Source: Anomaloglossus baeobatrachus
Taxonomy: Eukaryota > Chordata > Amphibia > Anura > Aromobatidae
Assembly (NCBI RefSeq): GCF_048569485.1
Contig: NC_134355.1
Span: 656,366,173 to 656,430,172, forward strand
DNA: 64,000 nucleotides
Direction: 5' to 3'
How positions within the stretch are numbered: the stretch's first letter is position 1; the number at the start of each line of letters is the position of its first letter. Positions 22,196-34,186 of this stretch are shown here, in pieces. The notes beneath the pieces are model-generated. The model was not told the DNA's origin, searched no databases, and was given only the letters and a program-made list of their open reading frames with translations. Both the position numbers and the translations under genes were made by a program.

Positions 22196-22729
22196 TTGCT
22201 CCATCCTATGTAAGTTGCAGGGGGCATGTGTATATACAAATGTAACTTTTTTAGATATTGGCCAATACAGGGCACTATTTAGGCCAGAGTCATTAGTGGA
22301 CTGTTCCCTTTCATCAACACTAGAACTTGTGAAAATAATTCTCTTTTTAATTAAAAACAAACCATAGTTTACATTTTTTTTTCCCATTAATGAATACAGT
22401 ATAACTTTGTAATATATCTAATTAGAGAGATCCATTCTTTCTCCTCCTGGATTGATCATTCATTCTCAAAATTCAGAATTCTTGGGTAAACTCAGCCTTC
22501 AGTGAATACAGATTCTCCCACTACTGAGATAACATATGACAGTTAATGTTCATAAATGTCTATGGAACCAACATGTTTGTGTTGGCCTTTAGCTCCTTCC
22601 TCATTTCTTTCCATAGCATTTTAAAAGCACCAACTATCTCAGTAATGTGTAACTATACCCACAGATTTTACCCATAAATTGAGAGTGAAAAATCAGTCCA
22701 GAAGGAGGAAGAAGTGGATTTATCAGATA
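22196..22729. other. no feature recognised in RCAN2 intron
   Basis: Sequence between the 112-bp array and the Helitron; nothing recognised. Confidence 0.3.
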
Positions 22730-23621
22730 CTAGCTGTACTACCCGGCTTCGCAGGGGTTAATAACTGTTGTTAACAAAATAGAATGTATTAACATTCCCG
22801 GGATAGAATGTATTAACGCCCGGGATAGTAACTGTCTCTCTGTTTCTCTCCCATTCTCTGTCTGTCTACCCCTCTGTATATATCTCTCTCTCTATCTCTT
22901 TGTCTGTCTCTTTCCCTGTCTGTCTCTGACTGTCTCTGTCTCTTTCTCCGTCTGTCTCAATCTCTTTTCCTGTCTATCTCTTTCCTTTTCAGTCTATCTA
23001 TCTCTGTCACTTTCCGTGTCTGTCTCCTTCCCTGTCTGTCTCTTTCCCTCTCTTTCCCTGTCTGTCTCTTTTCCTCTATCTCTTTCCCTGTGTCTGTCTC
23101 TTTGTCTGTCTCTTTACCTGTCTTTGTCTGTCTCTTACGCTGTCTGTCTCTTTCCCTCTCTTTCCCTGTCTGTCTGTTTCCCTGTGTCTGTCTCTTTGTC
23201 TGTGTCTTTCTCTTTACCTGTCTGTGTCTGTCTCTTAACCTGTCTCTCTCTTTCCCTCTTTCCCTGTCTGTCTCTTCCCCTGTCAGTCTGTCTCTTTGTC
23301 TGTGTCTGTCTCTTTGTGTCTGTCTCTTACCCTGTCTATGTCTGCCTCTTTCCCTGTCTGTGTCTGTCTCTTTCCCTGGCTGCATTGTGACATGCCAACA
23401 TTCCATTTAAGGGCGTGGCTGCGCATTGTTCTGAGGTTCTGGCTGCTCTGTGGCTCCCAGCTCCATTCGCTTTAATGGAGGCAGGTTTTTTGGTGAATAA
23501 CTGTAAAGCGTGGGGTTAAACTTTCCCCTCAAAACATAGCCTATGACGCTCTCGGGGTCCAGAAGTGTGAGTGTGCAAAATTTTGTGGCTGTAGCTGCGA
23601 CAGTGCAGATGCCAATCCCGG

Positions 23622-23685
<64 letters not shown>

Positions 23686-23703
23686 TCAGCTTTATATATT
23701 AGA
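22730..23703 (-). mobile_element. non-autonomous Helitron, 974 bp
   Basis: Read on the - strand, the element starts TCTAATATATAAAGCTGAAT at 23,703. It ends with a hairpin (CCCCTGCGAAGCCGGG) followed by a short spacer and CTAG at 22,730, inserted between A and T with no target duplication. TC start, 3' hairpin, CTRR end and A^T insertion are the four Helitron hallmarks. The interior has a (TG)n run near the 5' end and about 550 bp of (TCTG/TCTC)n-rich sequence (22,830-23,385). There is no Rep-helicase gene. Confidence 0.87.
22830..23385. repeat. CT-rich simple repeat inside the Helitron
   Basis: Imperfect CTGTCTCTTTCCCTGTCTGT motifs run for about 550 bp. Frames encoding Ser/Leu/Val-rich or Arg/Gln-rich peptides through it follow from the low complexity and are not genes. 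Confidence 0.9.
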
Positions 23704-24778
23704 TTATATAATAAAAAAATTGCTTACTTTCATGTGACTATTGATTTATGGAATTTAAATTAGTTACTGTTTAAATATGTAAAACATATTCATTGTCAGA
23801 TCATGTGTTCTCTGAAAGAACTGCAACCCATAAGTGGAGCCCCTTGATTGAAGTAACACGCTCGGCTCTGCTGCATCTGATCTGGAGGATACGTTGTTGG
23901 CAGGTTCTTTCTTGGGGAGAAAATGTGACATTTAGGACGATTTTATCAGCAAGAATGGGAAGATAATTTGCTTGCTCAGGGACGGAGCTCTTTGTGTCTA
24001 CATACCCATTAGGATGCTTGCTGCATCCATTAGGGACCCATTAGCCGGTGGGGCTTTGCCTGCAGAGTTGACGTCAGCTTGTGGCTGAGAAATGAACTGG
24101 AGCCTGTAGGGCAGCGGGGCACAGAGGAATTAAATAATTCCCTCTAACAACAGAGCCGGGAGCTCCATAATCTGCTTCTATCACTGCAGTATGTTCCTCA
24201 TTCAGCCTCTTGCTCCCTCCTTCCCCCATCGTCGTTGTCTATCTCGAGAGCCTAGAACATGCACAAGGCTCCGTGCGACAGACTGAGATAACTGGGTGAA
24301 AAGTGCATCATTCCAGATGATCCGTAGTGACACCCGCCGCCGCCATGACGCAGTCCGGCTGCTCCCCCGAGGACGCATCGCATGCAGTGTAATCCGTGCT
24401 GTCAGTCAGAGCTTGGGAATTATTTTTGGAAACCTCAATTAATCTGTAGTAGTATTGTGACTCATATAAAGGTCGTCTGTGATATTCAGAAAGTGCGACT
24501 CCCAAGATCACAAGCGTTGCCGATGGCATAAGCTCCAAATTTTACTCTCAAAGTTGCACGGTGACTTCAGGATGCAATGTCCTCGATTTTACCTGCTCGA
24601 ATTGTCCAGGATATTGCAGGCAGGAAAATCTTAATTATTTGGTGTGTAGTCATTCTGTTCTTGATGTAAGGAAATCAGCTCTTCAGTGAGAGCATTCACC
24701 AATCTCCTGCTGAGCTTGTGCTAGTGCATGGCAGTCAATCAGAACAAGCAGAGCTTCAGCGTAAGACTGCCCACACCA
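23704..24778. other. low-repeat intronic block, candidate conserved non-coding region
   Basis: About 1.07 kb without recognised repeats, with balanced composition. 23,900-24,240 is the most complex part, with several homeobox-like TAAT/ATTA cores (for example AATTAAATAATTCC at about 24,129). It is a candidate regulatory block in the RCAN2 intron only because it is unique sequence in a repeat-dense setting. Confidence 0.3.
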
Positions 24779-24782
24779 TTAA

Positions 24783-25359
24783 AGGGAACCTGTCGCCACT
24801 TTTTTGGTCTATAAGCTGCGGCAACCACCACCGGGCTCTTATATACAGCATTCTAACATGCTGTATATAAGAGCTCAGACCGGGGGTTTAACATAAAAAA
24901 CATTTTATAAGACTTACCTAACGGTCGCACTGTGGGCCTTATGGGCGTCTCCGTTGTCCGATTCCGGCGCCTCCTCTTTTGGCCATCTTCGTCCTCTTTC
25001 TGAAGCTTGGGTGCAAGACGTGTCTACATCATACACACTCGCCGATCCTGCGCAGGCGCACTACAATACTTTGATCTGCTCAGGACCTGAATGCCAGCGA
25101 GTGTGTATGACGTTGGACCCGTCTTGCACCGCGGCTAGAGAAGAAGGAGCACAAAGATGGCCAAAAGAGGTGGCGCCGGCACCGGACAACGGAGACGCCC
25201 ATATGGCCAACCACACGACCGTTAGGTAAGTATTATAAAGTATTTTTATGTTATACCCCCGGCCTGGGCTCTTATATACAGCATTCTAACATGCTGTGTA
25301 TAAGAGCCCGGTGGTGGTGGCCACAGCTTATAGGCCGAAAAAGTGGTGACAGATTCCCT
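24783..25359. mobile_element. TTAA-flanked foldback MITE, 577 bp (copy 1)
   Basis: TTAA at 24,779-24,782 and 25,360-25,363 encloses inverted ends AGGGAACCTGTCGCCAC and GTGGTGACAGATTCCCT. The inverted homology continues inward almost to the centre (GCTCTTATATACAGCATTC on both arms), so the element can fold along most of its length. A related element is at 56,653. TTAA duplication suggests piggyBac-type mobilisation. Confidence 0.85.
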
Positions 25360-25714
25360 TTAAACGATTGTCCCTTTTCCCAACGCAAAGAAAGACAGAA
25401 AGCAAAAATTCCAAATTAAACTTTTATTGGAGAGTATCAAAATTAAAACCACTCTCATATTTTCTGTCAACCAACTTTGGAGGGGTAAGGTCGCAGCTCT
25501 TAAAGTTGATCACCGGAAGTGATGGGGATATGTCGCCGGACTCCCGACACATGTTACCCAGAGTTGATCTTCCGCGACTTTCATCAACACCATTAACTAC
25601 AAAACAAACCAACAAAATAAAAAGGGAGAGGAGGGTGGGCAGCTCTCGACCCAGGATCAAAGATGCCGGAAGAGCCTCGAGCACAACTATATATACCCCC
25701 CAAGGAGGGGGGAG
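25360..25714. other. no feature recognised
   Basis: Sequence between a MITE and an LTR-like element. A 164-codon frame crosses the LTR-like boundary and has no recognisable domain. Confidence 0.35.
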
Positions 25715-25718
25715 GATG

Positions 25719-26897
25719 TGTCGCGGGCAGAGGGGCCGCGCTCGCTACGCTCGGGTCCGGGGCTGCTGCTGCTCGGTGGCTCGAGCGGTGGGCCGGACCC
25801 AGGGACTCGAGCAGCGCTCCTCGCCCACAAGTGAAAAGGGGGTGGGTTGTTTTGGGAGATAGTTTGTGACGCCACCCACGGGTCGTGGTGATAATGGGCA
25901 CCACCGCTGCTGATGACGGGGATCTCGGGAGCGATGGCAGGGAGCAGCTAGGATGTCGGTTCCTCCTCCGTGGGTAGGGGTTGGTGATCCCGGGGCCCAG
26001 ATGGTGATACGGGGAGGCAGGAAGGCCGGGGTGCAGAGTTGCCGGGGAGCAGCACGGCGCGGTGCCGGATGGCACTGTTGTACTCACTCAGGCACAGATT
26101 CACAGTCTCTGGTAAACCAAACGGCTGGATGGACGGGTTCTGCAGCAGGCTGCAGTGTCTTTGCTCTCCCCGGACTGGTTGATGGTGGCTGTCTTTCCCT
26201 GCACCGTTGTGTATGTATCGACTCCGATGGTTTCCCAACGGTAGTCCGCTCCCCTGCGTGTATGTACCGAAGGAGCCCGTTTTGCCCACAGGCGCTGGCC
26301 CTTGGATCTCTAGCCTTTGGCGGTGGCTCTGTATCCTCACTGTGTGGACTGTTGCCTTCTGTCGGGTCTTGGGTGTTAGGAAACCCCTGGGGTTCCGGTC
26401 ACTCTCGGATTTGACCGTTGTCGGCGGCTCCTAGCCTAGTCGGGGTCCGATGGCCCTGCCTTTGTGCTTGGTACAAATCTGCTCCCCGGCTCGGTACCGG
26501 CGGGCCACCGCCCCTCCCTGGTCCTACGGTTCCGCTGACTTGTACCACCTCCTGCAGACGGCCACCACCGTCTGCTGACCTTGCTGATAGTGCCTGGGCT
26601 TCTACCCAGACACTAGCAGTTTCTCTGCTGTCACCTCTCAACTCCAAACTCAACTCCTCTACTCCTCTCAACTCGACTCCTCTACTCAACTAACTGCTTT
26701 TTCCCGCCTCCAGGTCTGTGAACTCCTCGGTGGGTGGGACCAACCACCTGGCTCCGCCCCACCTGGTGTGGACATCAGACCCTTGAGGGAGGCAACAAGG
26801 ATTTTGTTTGACTGGTGTAGACTATCCAGGGGAGGGGCTGTGTGTGATGTTATGTCTGGTTATGTCTGTGACTACCTGGCTAGTCCAGGGCGTCACA
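25719..26897 (+). mobile_element. solo LTR-like fossil (copy 3), 1,179 bp
   Basis: Starts TGTCGCGGGC, ends GGGCGTCACA, with GATG direct repeats at 25,715-25,718 and 26,898-26,901. The box GTGACGCCACCCACGGG is at about 25,867. The terminal 31 bp form a hairpin: TGTGAC (26,867) with GTCACA, and CCTGG with CCAGG. It is closest to copy 1 (1,240-2,412) and in the same orientation. No internal coding part is present. Intact target repeats mark it as a single insertion of the whole unit. Confidence 0.78.
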
Positions 26898-26901
26898 GAT
26901 G

Positions 26902-27954
26902 CACATCCGGATCCGGGAAGCACTTCTGCAACAGGTAGGCGTAACTACAAAGGGAAGGATGGTTAGGAAACAGGATCATTAATCCTTTCCCATACGTCAG
27001 GAAAAGAGAGCAAGAAACGTGCCACAACCGGGCTGGCAAGTCAGGGGCTCACGGGCAAATAAAGCCGGGCCCCCAAAAAAGTGAGCACAGGAGTAGCCTC
27101 AGATTCTAAGGTCATAATCTCCAACCTGTCACCTTCCAAAACTACAATTCCCAGCACTGGCAGACAAAGACAGAAAAGGGCCCCTGTGCAAGAACAGTAA
27201 ATGGGCCATTTCCAGCCGGAGAGCTCCTAAAAATGCAAAATTGCACCTGGTTTGGAGGTGGAAATGGGTCCACTTACCTCTTGGGCCCCGGTCCGGCCAC
27301 ACAGGTTGCCCCAATGATGTGTCCGCCCCTGATTCCCAGCATGCACTGACAACCGCATGCTTTCAGGGCAAAGTGAGAGTTGTAATTCTGCAATAATTTG
27401 AGTTGTAGAGGTTGGAAATAGAGATGAGCCAACATGAGGCATGGTGTTTGTAGAAAACAAGAGAAAAAAAAAACCTAAAAAAATCCTAATAGGTATACAA
27501 CAGTAATTGTTTTAGCAGCATATACCCAATATAAAAAATATAAAAATATATTTTTTTCAATTAACATTAAAACTACCCTAGACATACACAACACATAAGA
27601 CAATATTCAAAACCACATACAAGATGTGAATACATACAAAATACATCAATATAGCTCAATGTTCAAATGGGAAGGGAGAGGAAAGATATAATCCCTAGTA
27701 ACCAGGTTCATAGCAGGACACAGTCTACCTAAATGATCAGAAAATCAATCAAGGTTACTAATGGGGGAATAACATATCAGAAAAGTGATGACATCAACAG
27801 GGTGCATAAATATACAATACCTAATTGGATCTGCCCTACCTATCGATGGAGTAAACATCCTAATTGAAACGATACCACGATTCCTTGACAACTCTCCCTC
27901 CATCTCTCCCTACTCTCTCTACCTATATTGTAAATACTTGTATCAAACACAAAC
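26902..27954. other. no feature recognised in RCAN2 intron
   Basis: AT-rich sequence (especially 27,460-27,660) with no recognised repeat or gene. Confidence 0.35.
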
Positions 27955-27958
27955 GTAA

Positions 27959-29084
27959 TGTGCCGCCCAATGCCCCGTTACCTTCAGGCCGTCTCAGGGT
28001 CTTCAGAGATGGCGCGTCCTGGATCCTTCTGGTCACAGGTAGGTTGATTTCTATGGGATTCGTGACGCCACTCTCGGTATTGCGGTCAGGGCGACCGCCA
28101 CTGCAGTTTTAGGGGACACCTGGGGCTGATGGTAGGTGCAGTTAGATGTGGTAGCCTCCCGAGAGTGAGGCTGGCCCCAGGGTCCGGTGAAGGTGGGTAG
28201 TACCACAGGTCGCAGAAGAATTCACACGCACAGCAGTAATGTCTTTCAGGGTTTTTACTCACTTCAGGTGGCAGGGGTGAGTAACCCGGGCGATGCTGTG
28301 ATGTTCCAAGAGGGGAACCAGGCTCCTTCAGGCTGACTTAGGGGGTGGCTGCTGACTCGCCTTCCTAGCCCTCGTGTTTTTGTGGTGACCCAGACTTAGA
28401 GTCCTACGGGGTCACCCAGGGAAGTTGTTTCCGCCTGTTTTCCCCTTTTCGGCCCGTTTGCTTGTAGCCTGGACCAGGTCACTCCAGCTGCTTGCCTCTT
28501 GTCACCTATGGGCCCTCTCGTTGCTACATGGCTGCGGACTCTGTGGTGTTTTGGTGGAGGGTATGAAGTGCCCCCACCTGCAGGTTGAGCAGGCCAACTG
28601 AATGGGCCCCTGCTCTGGAGACCTGTAATCCAGTGCAGGCAGGGTCTACCGGCAGTCCCCGTACTCAGCCACCTCTCTGCACTCCGGCCTCAGGTGGTTT
28701 TCGGGCGGCACTATCAGGTAGCCCTTTCTCCCCCGCCAGCAACCACCGCACCTGCGGTGTCTGACTAGTGACAGCCTCCAGGTCTCCTCCTTGCGACTCC
28801 TCTCTCTCCCTGAGCTTCACTAACCGACTTGCTCACTACTTCCTCCCCTCTGTGCCTTCCTCCGCAACCTAGCAACCAGACTCTCTACCACACCCCTTGA
28901 GTGGAGATGGAGGCCATGCCCCCTCCTGGATTCCCCAGGGGTCCCTTCAAAGGTCCATGTGGGAAACCTGGTTACTATGCGCCTGTGTAACCACACCCCG
29001 GTCAGCCTTCTGGATTACCTGTGTTGCACTGACCCAGCATGGGTGCAGTACTCAGTGGTGCCTGACCAGGTCAGGGGCGCCACA
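27959..29084 (+). mobile_element. solo LTR-like fossil (copy 4), 1,126 bp
   Basis: Starts TGTGCCGCCC and ends GGGGCGCCACA. The flanks GTAA and TTAA match at three of four positions. The family box GTGACGCCACTCTCGG is at about 28,062. The 3' end has the family hairpin with TGA and TCA at the loop-proximal end of the stem. It lies 237 bp from copy 5, tail to tail. Confidence 0.65.
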
Positions 29085-29321
29085 TTAACTACTCCCCCCC
29101 CCCAGAGTTTGGGTTCGGAGTTCGGGTGCTTTACGTATGCAAACCACTCATGGGAGCATGGCTGTGCTCAGGTATGCTCGGTGCGCACCGCAGTGCGAGC
29201 CGTTTGCAGTGGTTGATTGGATCACACTGGAGATAACAGCATGATCAGATGTAGTGTGTACCAAACAAAAAAAATTGAAAAAATTTGCTCACCCGCTTCC
29301 CATCCGGAAGTGATCTGCTTA

Positions 29322-30391
29322 TGTGGTGCCCCAGGACCTGGTCGCCACAACAGCATTGCCCTTCCAAAGGGTTAATGCTGAGCCTGGAGGTAATTGGGAG
29401 GTCCATTGGCCAGCAAGTTTTAACATCCAACGCAGTTCTCCCTCCGGCCAGCAGGGGGAGCTCTGAACCTGGAATTCCAGGGAGCCTTCCCCAAATCTGA
29501 CCTGAGGGAGGAAGTAGCAGTCAGTCTGTAGAGAGAGGTGCTAGTGAGCAGACGCAGAGTGTGCTGTCCTGTGGATCTGGGGCCTAGAGCTAGAGTAGCT
29601 TGGCCCAGGGAAGCAGGAGCAGCAGAGAGGCACAGAAGAGACTCGGACATCGGAGTCTGTGGCCACCAGGGCTTAAAATACCCCTGGTAGCCGAATCCGA
29701 AGGGCAGGAGAGCTGCAAGCACCTGGCCCATATACATCCCCAACACACAGCTGCAGCATCAGGGCCCGGTGTCGACTCCAGCAGAGAAGCACCAGAGAGG
29801 GCCTGCGCAGCCTGCTACAGAGGGAAAGGGACGTACCATCGGTCCCAGCAGCAAAGAGGGCCATTGCTGGATTCAGAGAAGCAGGGTCCTATCATAACAA
29901 AGAAAAGCACAGGAGTAGGCCTCATACTCAGCTGGTCAGAAAGATCACCCCAAGTACTTCCAGGCCGACCGGATCCCCATCACCACCTGTAACGGTCTCC
30001 CAGGACTGGACTGTTCCCAAAGTAAAAGAGGAAAAGGTAAAGAGACTGTTGTTTGTGCCTGGTTCTTTCATTGCCTGCCGGCCCTGCACCGTGTTAGCCA
30101 CACAACACCATAGACTTTCACGAGCACTAACAGTGTCCCCGGGGCTCCGCTCCACCTGTGGGGAGCAGTACCATCATCGCTGCTATATCATCACCCCGGA
30201 GACCTCCCACAGCAGCGGCGGCTTACTAGCCGCAGACCACAGGTGGCGTCACAAACACAACCTTTATTCATCAAGCCGCGTATTTACTGACACCCACCAG
30301 GGCCACGGAGCCGGGCCCAGCCACCACTGACTACCACCGGACTAGTCCGGCCCGGCACCGGGTGTCCCATAGCCCTGGGGTGGGCGAGTCA
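29322..30391 (-). mobile_element. solo LTR-like fossil (copy 5), 1,070 bp, reverse orientation
   Basis: Direct repeats CTTA at 29,318-29,321 and 30,392-30,395. On the - strand the box GTGACGCCACCTGTGG is preceded about 15 bp upstream by AATAAA (plus-strand TTTATT at 30,263), as in copy 8. The hairpin end is at 29,322-29,350: TGTGG pairs with CCACA and CCAGG with CCTGG. There are no coding frames of retroelement type. Confidence 0.76.
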
Positions 30392-30395
30392 CTTA

Positions 30396-31670
30396 TTGCT
30401 GGCTTCATGTGGGAAAGACCTGAACTGCCCATTAATGACTTCCAATGATCCTACGCAGACTAAACAACTAGCAGGCACAAAAGCGGATCTGCGATCGACA
30501 ATACACTGTGACCTTCTGATTCCAGATCCCCTGAGATCACATCAGGCCGTCACACACTCGTTACACTGATCTGCAGAACCTGGGAGCAGCCTCTACACAG
30601 TGAAACAGAACCGTGGTGTTCTGGTTCCGTGCTCACATCCGTCCGCTGAAGAGCTGATTATAGCTGGTTGTGAGGGTGCCAGATATTGGACCCCCATCTA
30701 TGTGACCTATTCTAAGGATTGGCCATCATATTGTAGTAGAGACCTCTTTAAGGTTTTTTCCACCATTACCTGCCTCCCATCTCTTGCTTTGCACATTGCA
30801 TATTTTTGTGTGCACTTTCTTGGTGTTTTTCTGTTTTTTTGTTCCATCCCCACAGTTTCCCAGCGTATAGTTTAGCGAGTGAAAGGCTGAATGCATTGTT
30901 CCCGAATTCTTTTGTGTGACTTGTCCTCACCACACAGTGTTCCCGACAACGCGCTAATCTTCTGAATCTCGTCACAATGGAGACGCTCTGCTTTCAGTCC
31001 TACGTGCCTGAGTGACTTACTGTGTGATTCAGGGCCGGCTTGTGGGACTCAAACCTCTCATTATTTCCATGCTGTAATGCGGAGTAGCACGTATCGTATG
31101 CTGGGCATATAATGCTGACATCCTGCCAATTGTATCATTAAAGGTTGGACCTGGATATGCGGCTATCAATATAGTCTAATTGTTCTGCGTGTATCGACAC
31201 AGATACTGGATATTGTGGCTTTGGCACGCGAGGGTGCTCTAGACCACAGCGGAAATGTCAACAATTACTGTAGAATGCAATCCATAGTAAATATTCATCG
31301 ATCAGATATAACATGAAAACCACCCCCTAATATCATTTAGCCCCCATCATGGCATGAGCGTAGCTCTGACCCTTCAAAGTGTGGACTACACAAGACCTGT
31401 GAGATGCCCTAGACGTTAGCCCCCAGATCCCTTATATCTTGTGTTTCTCTGTGTGACCTCCATGGATCGGACTTGTCTTTCCAATCTCATACATGATCAA
31501 TCTGATTGACATCCTGGGAATTTGGAGATAAGTCATCGACTTGATCTCTTGGGGATGTTCCTCACAACATTCCTTACCGACCATTCTCCTGCACTGCCAT
31601 CTGATTATCCTTCTGCAATGAAGAGGGATTCTTGATCTGTACAATGATAGAATGGTGGTACGTGTCACAT
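30396..31670. other. mostly unrecognised intron; fragment of the dispersed repeat near 30,490
   Basis: 30,480-30,560 carries the GTGACCTTCTG...CCAGATCCCCTGAGATC end of the repeat seen at 19,250 and 43,150. The rest shows no repeat or coding sequence by eye. Confidence 0.4.
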
Positions 31671-31673
31671 TTA

Positions 31674-32266
31674 GGGGCACTTTGCACACTACGACATCGC
31701 AAGCCGATGCTGCGATGCCGTGCGCGATAGTCCCCGCCCCCGTCGCAGCTGCGATATCATGGTGATAGCTGCCGTAGCGAACATTATCGCTACGGCAGCT
31801 TCACATGCACTCACCTGCCCTGCGACGTCGCTCTGGCCGGCAAACCGCCTCCTTATTAAGGGGGCGGGTCGTGCGGCGTCATAGCGACGTCACACGGCAG
31901 GCGGCCAATAGAAGTGGAGGGGCGGAGATGAGCGGGACGTAAACATCCCGCCCACCTCCTTCCTTCCGGATAGCCGGCGTGAGCCGCAGGACGCAGGTAG
32001 GAGATGTTCCTCACTCCTGCGGCTTCACACACAGTGATGTCTGCTGCCGCAGGGGAACGAGGAACAACATCGTAACATCGGTATTTCCCAATTCATGGAA
32101 ATGCCGGACACTACACCGATGATACGATAACGACGCTTTTGCGCTCGTTAATCGTATCAAAAAGGATTTACACACTACGATATCGACTGCGACGCCGGAT
32201 GTGCGTCACTTTCGATTTGACCCCACCAACATCACAGCTGCGATGTCGTAGTGTGCAAAGTGCCCC
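31674..32266. mobile_element. Harbinger-type MITE, 593 bp
   Basis: Perfect 28-bp terminal inverted repeats start GGGGCACTTTGCACACTACG and mirror at the right end. They are flanked by TTA at 31,671-31,673 and 32,267-32,269, the 3-bp TWA duplication typical of PIF/Harbinger elements. The interior is GC-rich with further palindromes (GCTGCCGTAGCG). Interior blocks such as AGCGACGTC and CGGCCAATAGAAG(T/C)GGAGGGGCGGAGA recur in the elements at 49,388 and 51,246. Confidence 0.88.
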
Positions 32267-32640
32267 TTAGATTATGCCAGGACTCAAGGTTTCCAGCAGA
32301 ACATTGCCCCATCAGTCTGCCTCCGCTGGACTTGTCTTCTCCCTCTAGTGTACCCTGGTGTCATCTCGTCCGTACGTAAGTGGCGCACATGCACCCAGCC
32401 ATCCACACGATGGAAAACGTCATTCAACAGACCAGATGGCCATTTTCCATTGCGCCATGATCCGGTTCTGATGCACACATGCCCATTATGGGTGGTTTTG
32501 GTGGTGGAAAGCGGTCAGCCAGGGCACTCTGACCGATCGGCCTCATACACACAGAATTGCAATTTCTATCATAGCTGATGATATTGGATCAGTTTTGCAC
32601 ATAAAAGAGTCACAGTGGCTTAGTGCGTGTTGCAGGCACT

Positions 32641-32910
32641 TGATTGATTGCTCTCAGTGAGAGAAACAAAATTATAATCTTTGTAGTTGTGATACCTTTT
32701 AATGGCTAACTAAAATAAAATGTTGTTACAAAGCAAGATTTTGAGACTTCTCGGGTCTCTTCATCAGGCATGCTTACCATGCCTGATGAAGAGACCTGAG
32801 AAGTCTTGAAAGCTTGCTTTGTAACATCATTTTATTTTGTTTTGTTATTAAAAAGTATCACAACTACAAAGATTATAATTTTGTTTCTCCCACTGAGCGC
32901 AATCAATCAT
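32641..32910. mobile_element. near-perfect foldback element, 270 bp
   Basis: Two arms of about 130 bp face each other. The left runs from TGATTGATTGCTCTCAGTGA to TCTTCATCAGGCATG, and the right is its reverse complement ending GCGCAATCAATCA. The centre is at about 32,772. Arms differ at a handful of positions. It is non-coding and would form a very long hairpin if transcribed within the RCAN2 pre-mRNA. Confidence 0.88.
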
Positions 32911-32925
32911 TTTTCAACCGGCTAA

Positions 32926-33544
32926 GGCCTCTTTCACAGGTACGTGCCTCCGGTATGTGTTTGGCAGTTTTCTCACGTACCGGAGACACGTACACACGTA
33001 AACCTAGGTATTCCTATGGTTTTGGACACACGTAAGTATTTGCGCACGGAACGTGTGTCTGTTCCGTACTTACGTGTGTCCGTGTGTTTCTCACGCCGAC
33101 ATGTCCGTTTTCTCTCCGGCATCACGGGTGTCACACGGAACGCAAACATGTCACACGTAACACACACTGACCACACGGATGTGTTCCGTCTGACACTCAC
33201 CGGAGAAAAGACATGTGTCTGTGAGAAAAAAAACCAAAACTTTACTCACCTTCTCCTGCCCTCCTGTCGCTGCTGTCACTTGCTGCCGACCTCCGCTCAT
33301 TTTGCTTATTGAATATTCACTTCACTGCGGCCGGGGAGTCGGCAGGACCGGAGACTGAAGTTCAGCACCACGGACAGCGACGCCAGGGAAAGGTGAGCAG
33401 AAAGTTCCCGTTCTCCGTGTGTTATCACGGATAACACACGGAGAACACACGTGTGCCATAAACACTGCTCACAGAGGGCAAAACGCACCTTTGACACGTC
33501 CGTGAAAAATGTGCGTGGGTTTTCACTGGCGTGTGAAAGAGGCC
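32926..33544. mobile_element. Harbinger-type MITE, 619 bp
   Basis: Inverted ends GGCCTCTTTCACA and TGTGAAAGAGGCC are flanked by TAA at 32,923-32,925 and 33,545-33,547. The interior is rich in ACACGT-type palindromes. It inserted 16 bp from the foldback element at 32,641. Confidence 0.85.
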
Positions 33545-33547
33545 TAA

Positions 33548-34182
33548 CACGGTACCAAAACAGTTTGTCTTTTAACTAAAAATTGCATGCGCTTGTGGCA
33601 CATTTTTCTGTGTATGGTTAGTCCCTCCTACTAGTAAAATTTTGAATTTCTTAAAATAGTTTTCCAGTTGCAGAACACACCTGTCCCCCTTTCACAATTT
33701 GTACTGGAAAAACAAACTGTGCTTTACACACCCTCCCCGGGTCCATTGCTGACTTTCTGCCTCTGCTCTCTTGTTGACTGCAGCACTGATGTCACTTTGT
33801 CACTAACTGAGCTGGGCGGCTCACTCGTGCCTCTGAACTCACTTATTGGCTGCAGTGCACTCGACGTGATATCAGTGCTGCAGACAACAGGTGAAGACTC
33901 TAAGCCCTAAGCTTAGTTTGAGTTAGAAAAAAGTGTGCAAAAATGTAATAATGGTAGTGTGCAGATAATAATGAATCCAGGATGTAATCATGTGCTATTT
34001 ACATGATTCCGTACTTTCTTCTTTCAGTAACTGCTCATTTTTGTTCATGACCTATGCAGAGCACAGCAGCCGATGAGAAACTCATCCTTACTACAGAGCT
34101 CTGCATAGGCAGCATTTGGGTAAGGCAGTCTTAAACGTGTTTGACAGCATCGCTAATTTAACAGTTGGATATTTTATGACCC
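33548..34182. other. no feature recognised in RCAN2 intron
   Basis: No repeat or credible reading frame is recognised. An inverted pair around 34,055-34,112 (CTATGCAGAGC and GCTCTGCATAG) is the only structure seen. Confidence 0.35.
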
Positions 34183-34186
34183 TATA

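Noticed and set aside
22957-23410. Frames of 106-149 codons rich in Ser/Val/Leu or Arg/Gln
   Set aside because: Low-complexity CT-rich simple repeat inside a Helitron; the opposite strand gives an equally open frame.
25593-26087. 164-codon - strand frame and other long frames in the GC-rich elements (also 1,499-2,077 and 40,528-41,094)
   Set aside because: They lie in non-coding LTR-like elements of high GC content. Related copies do not keep the frame, and no retroelement or host domain is present.
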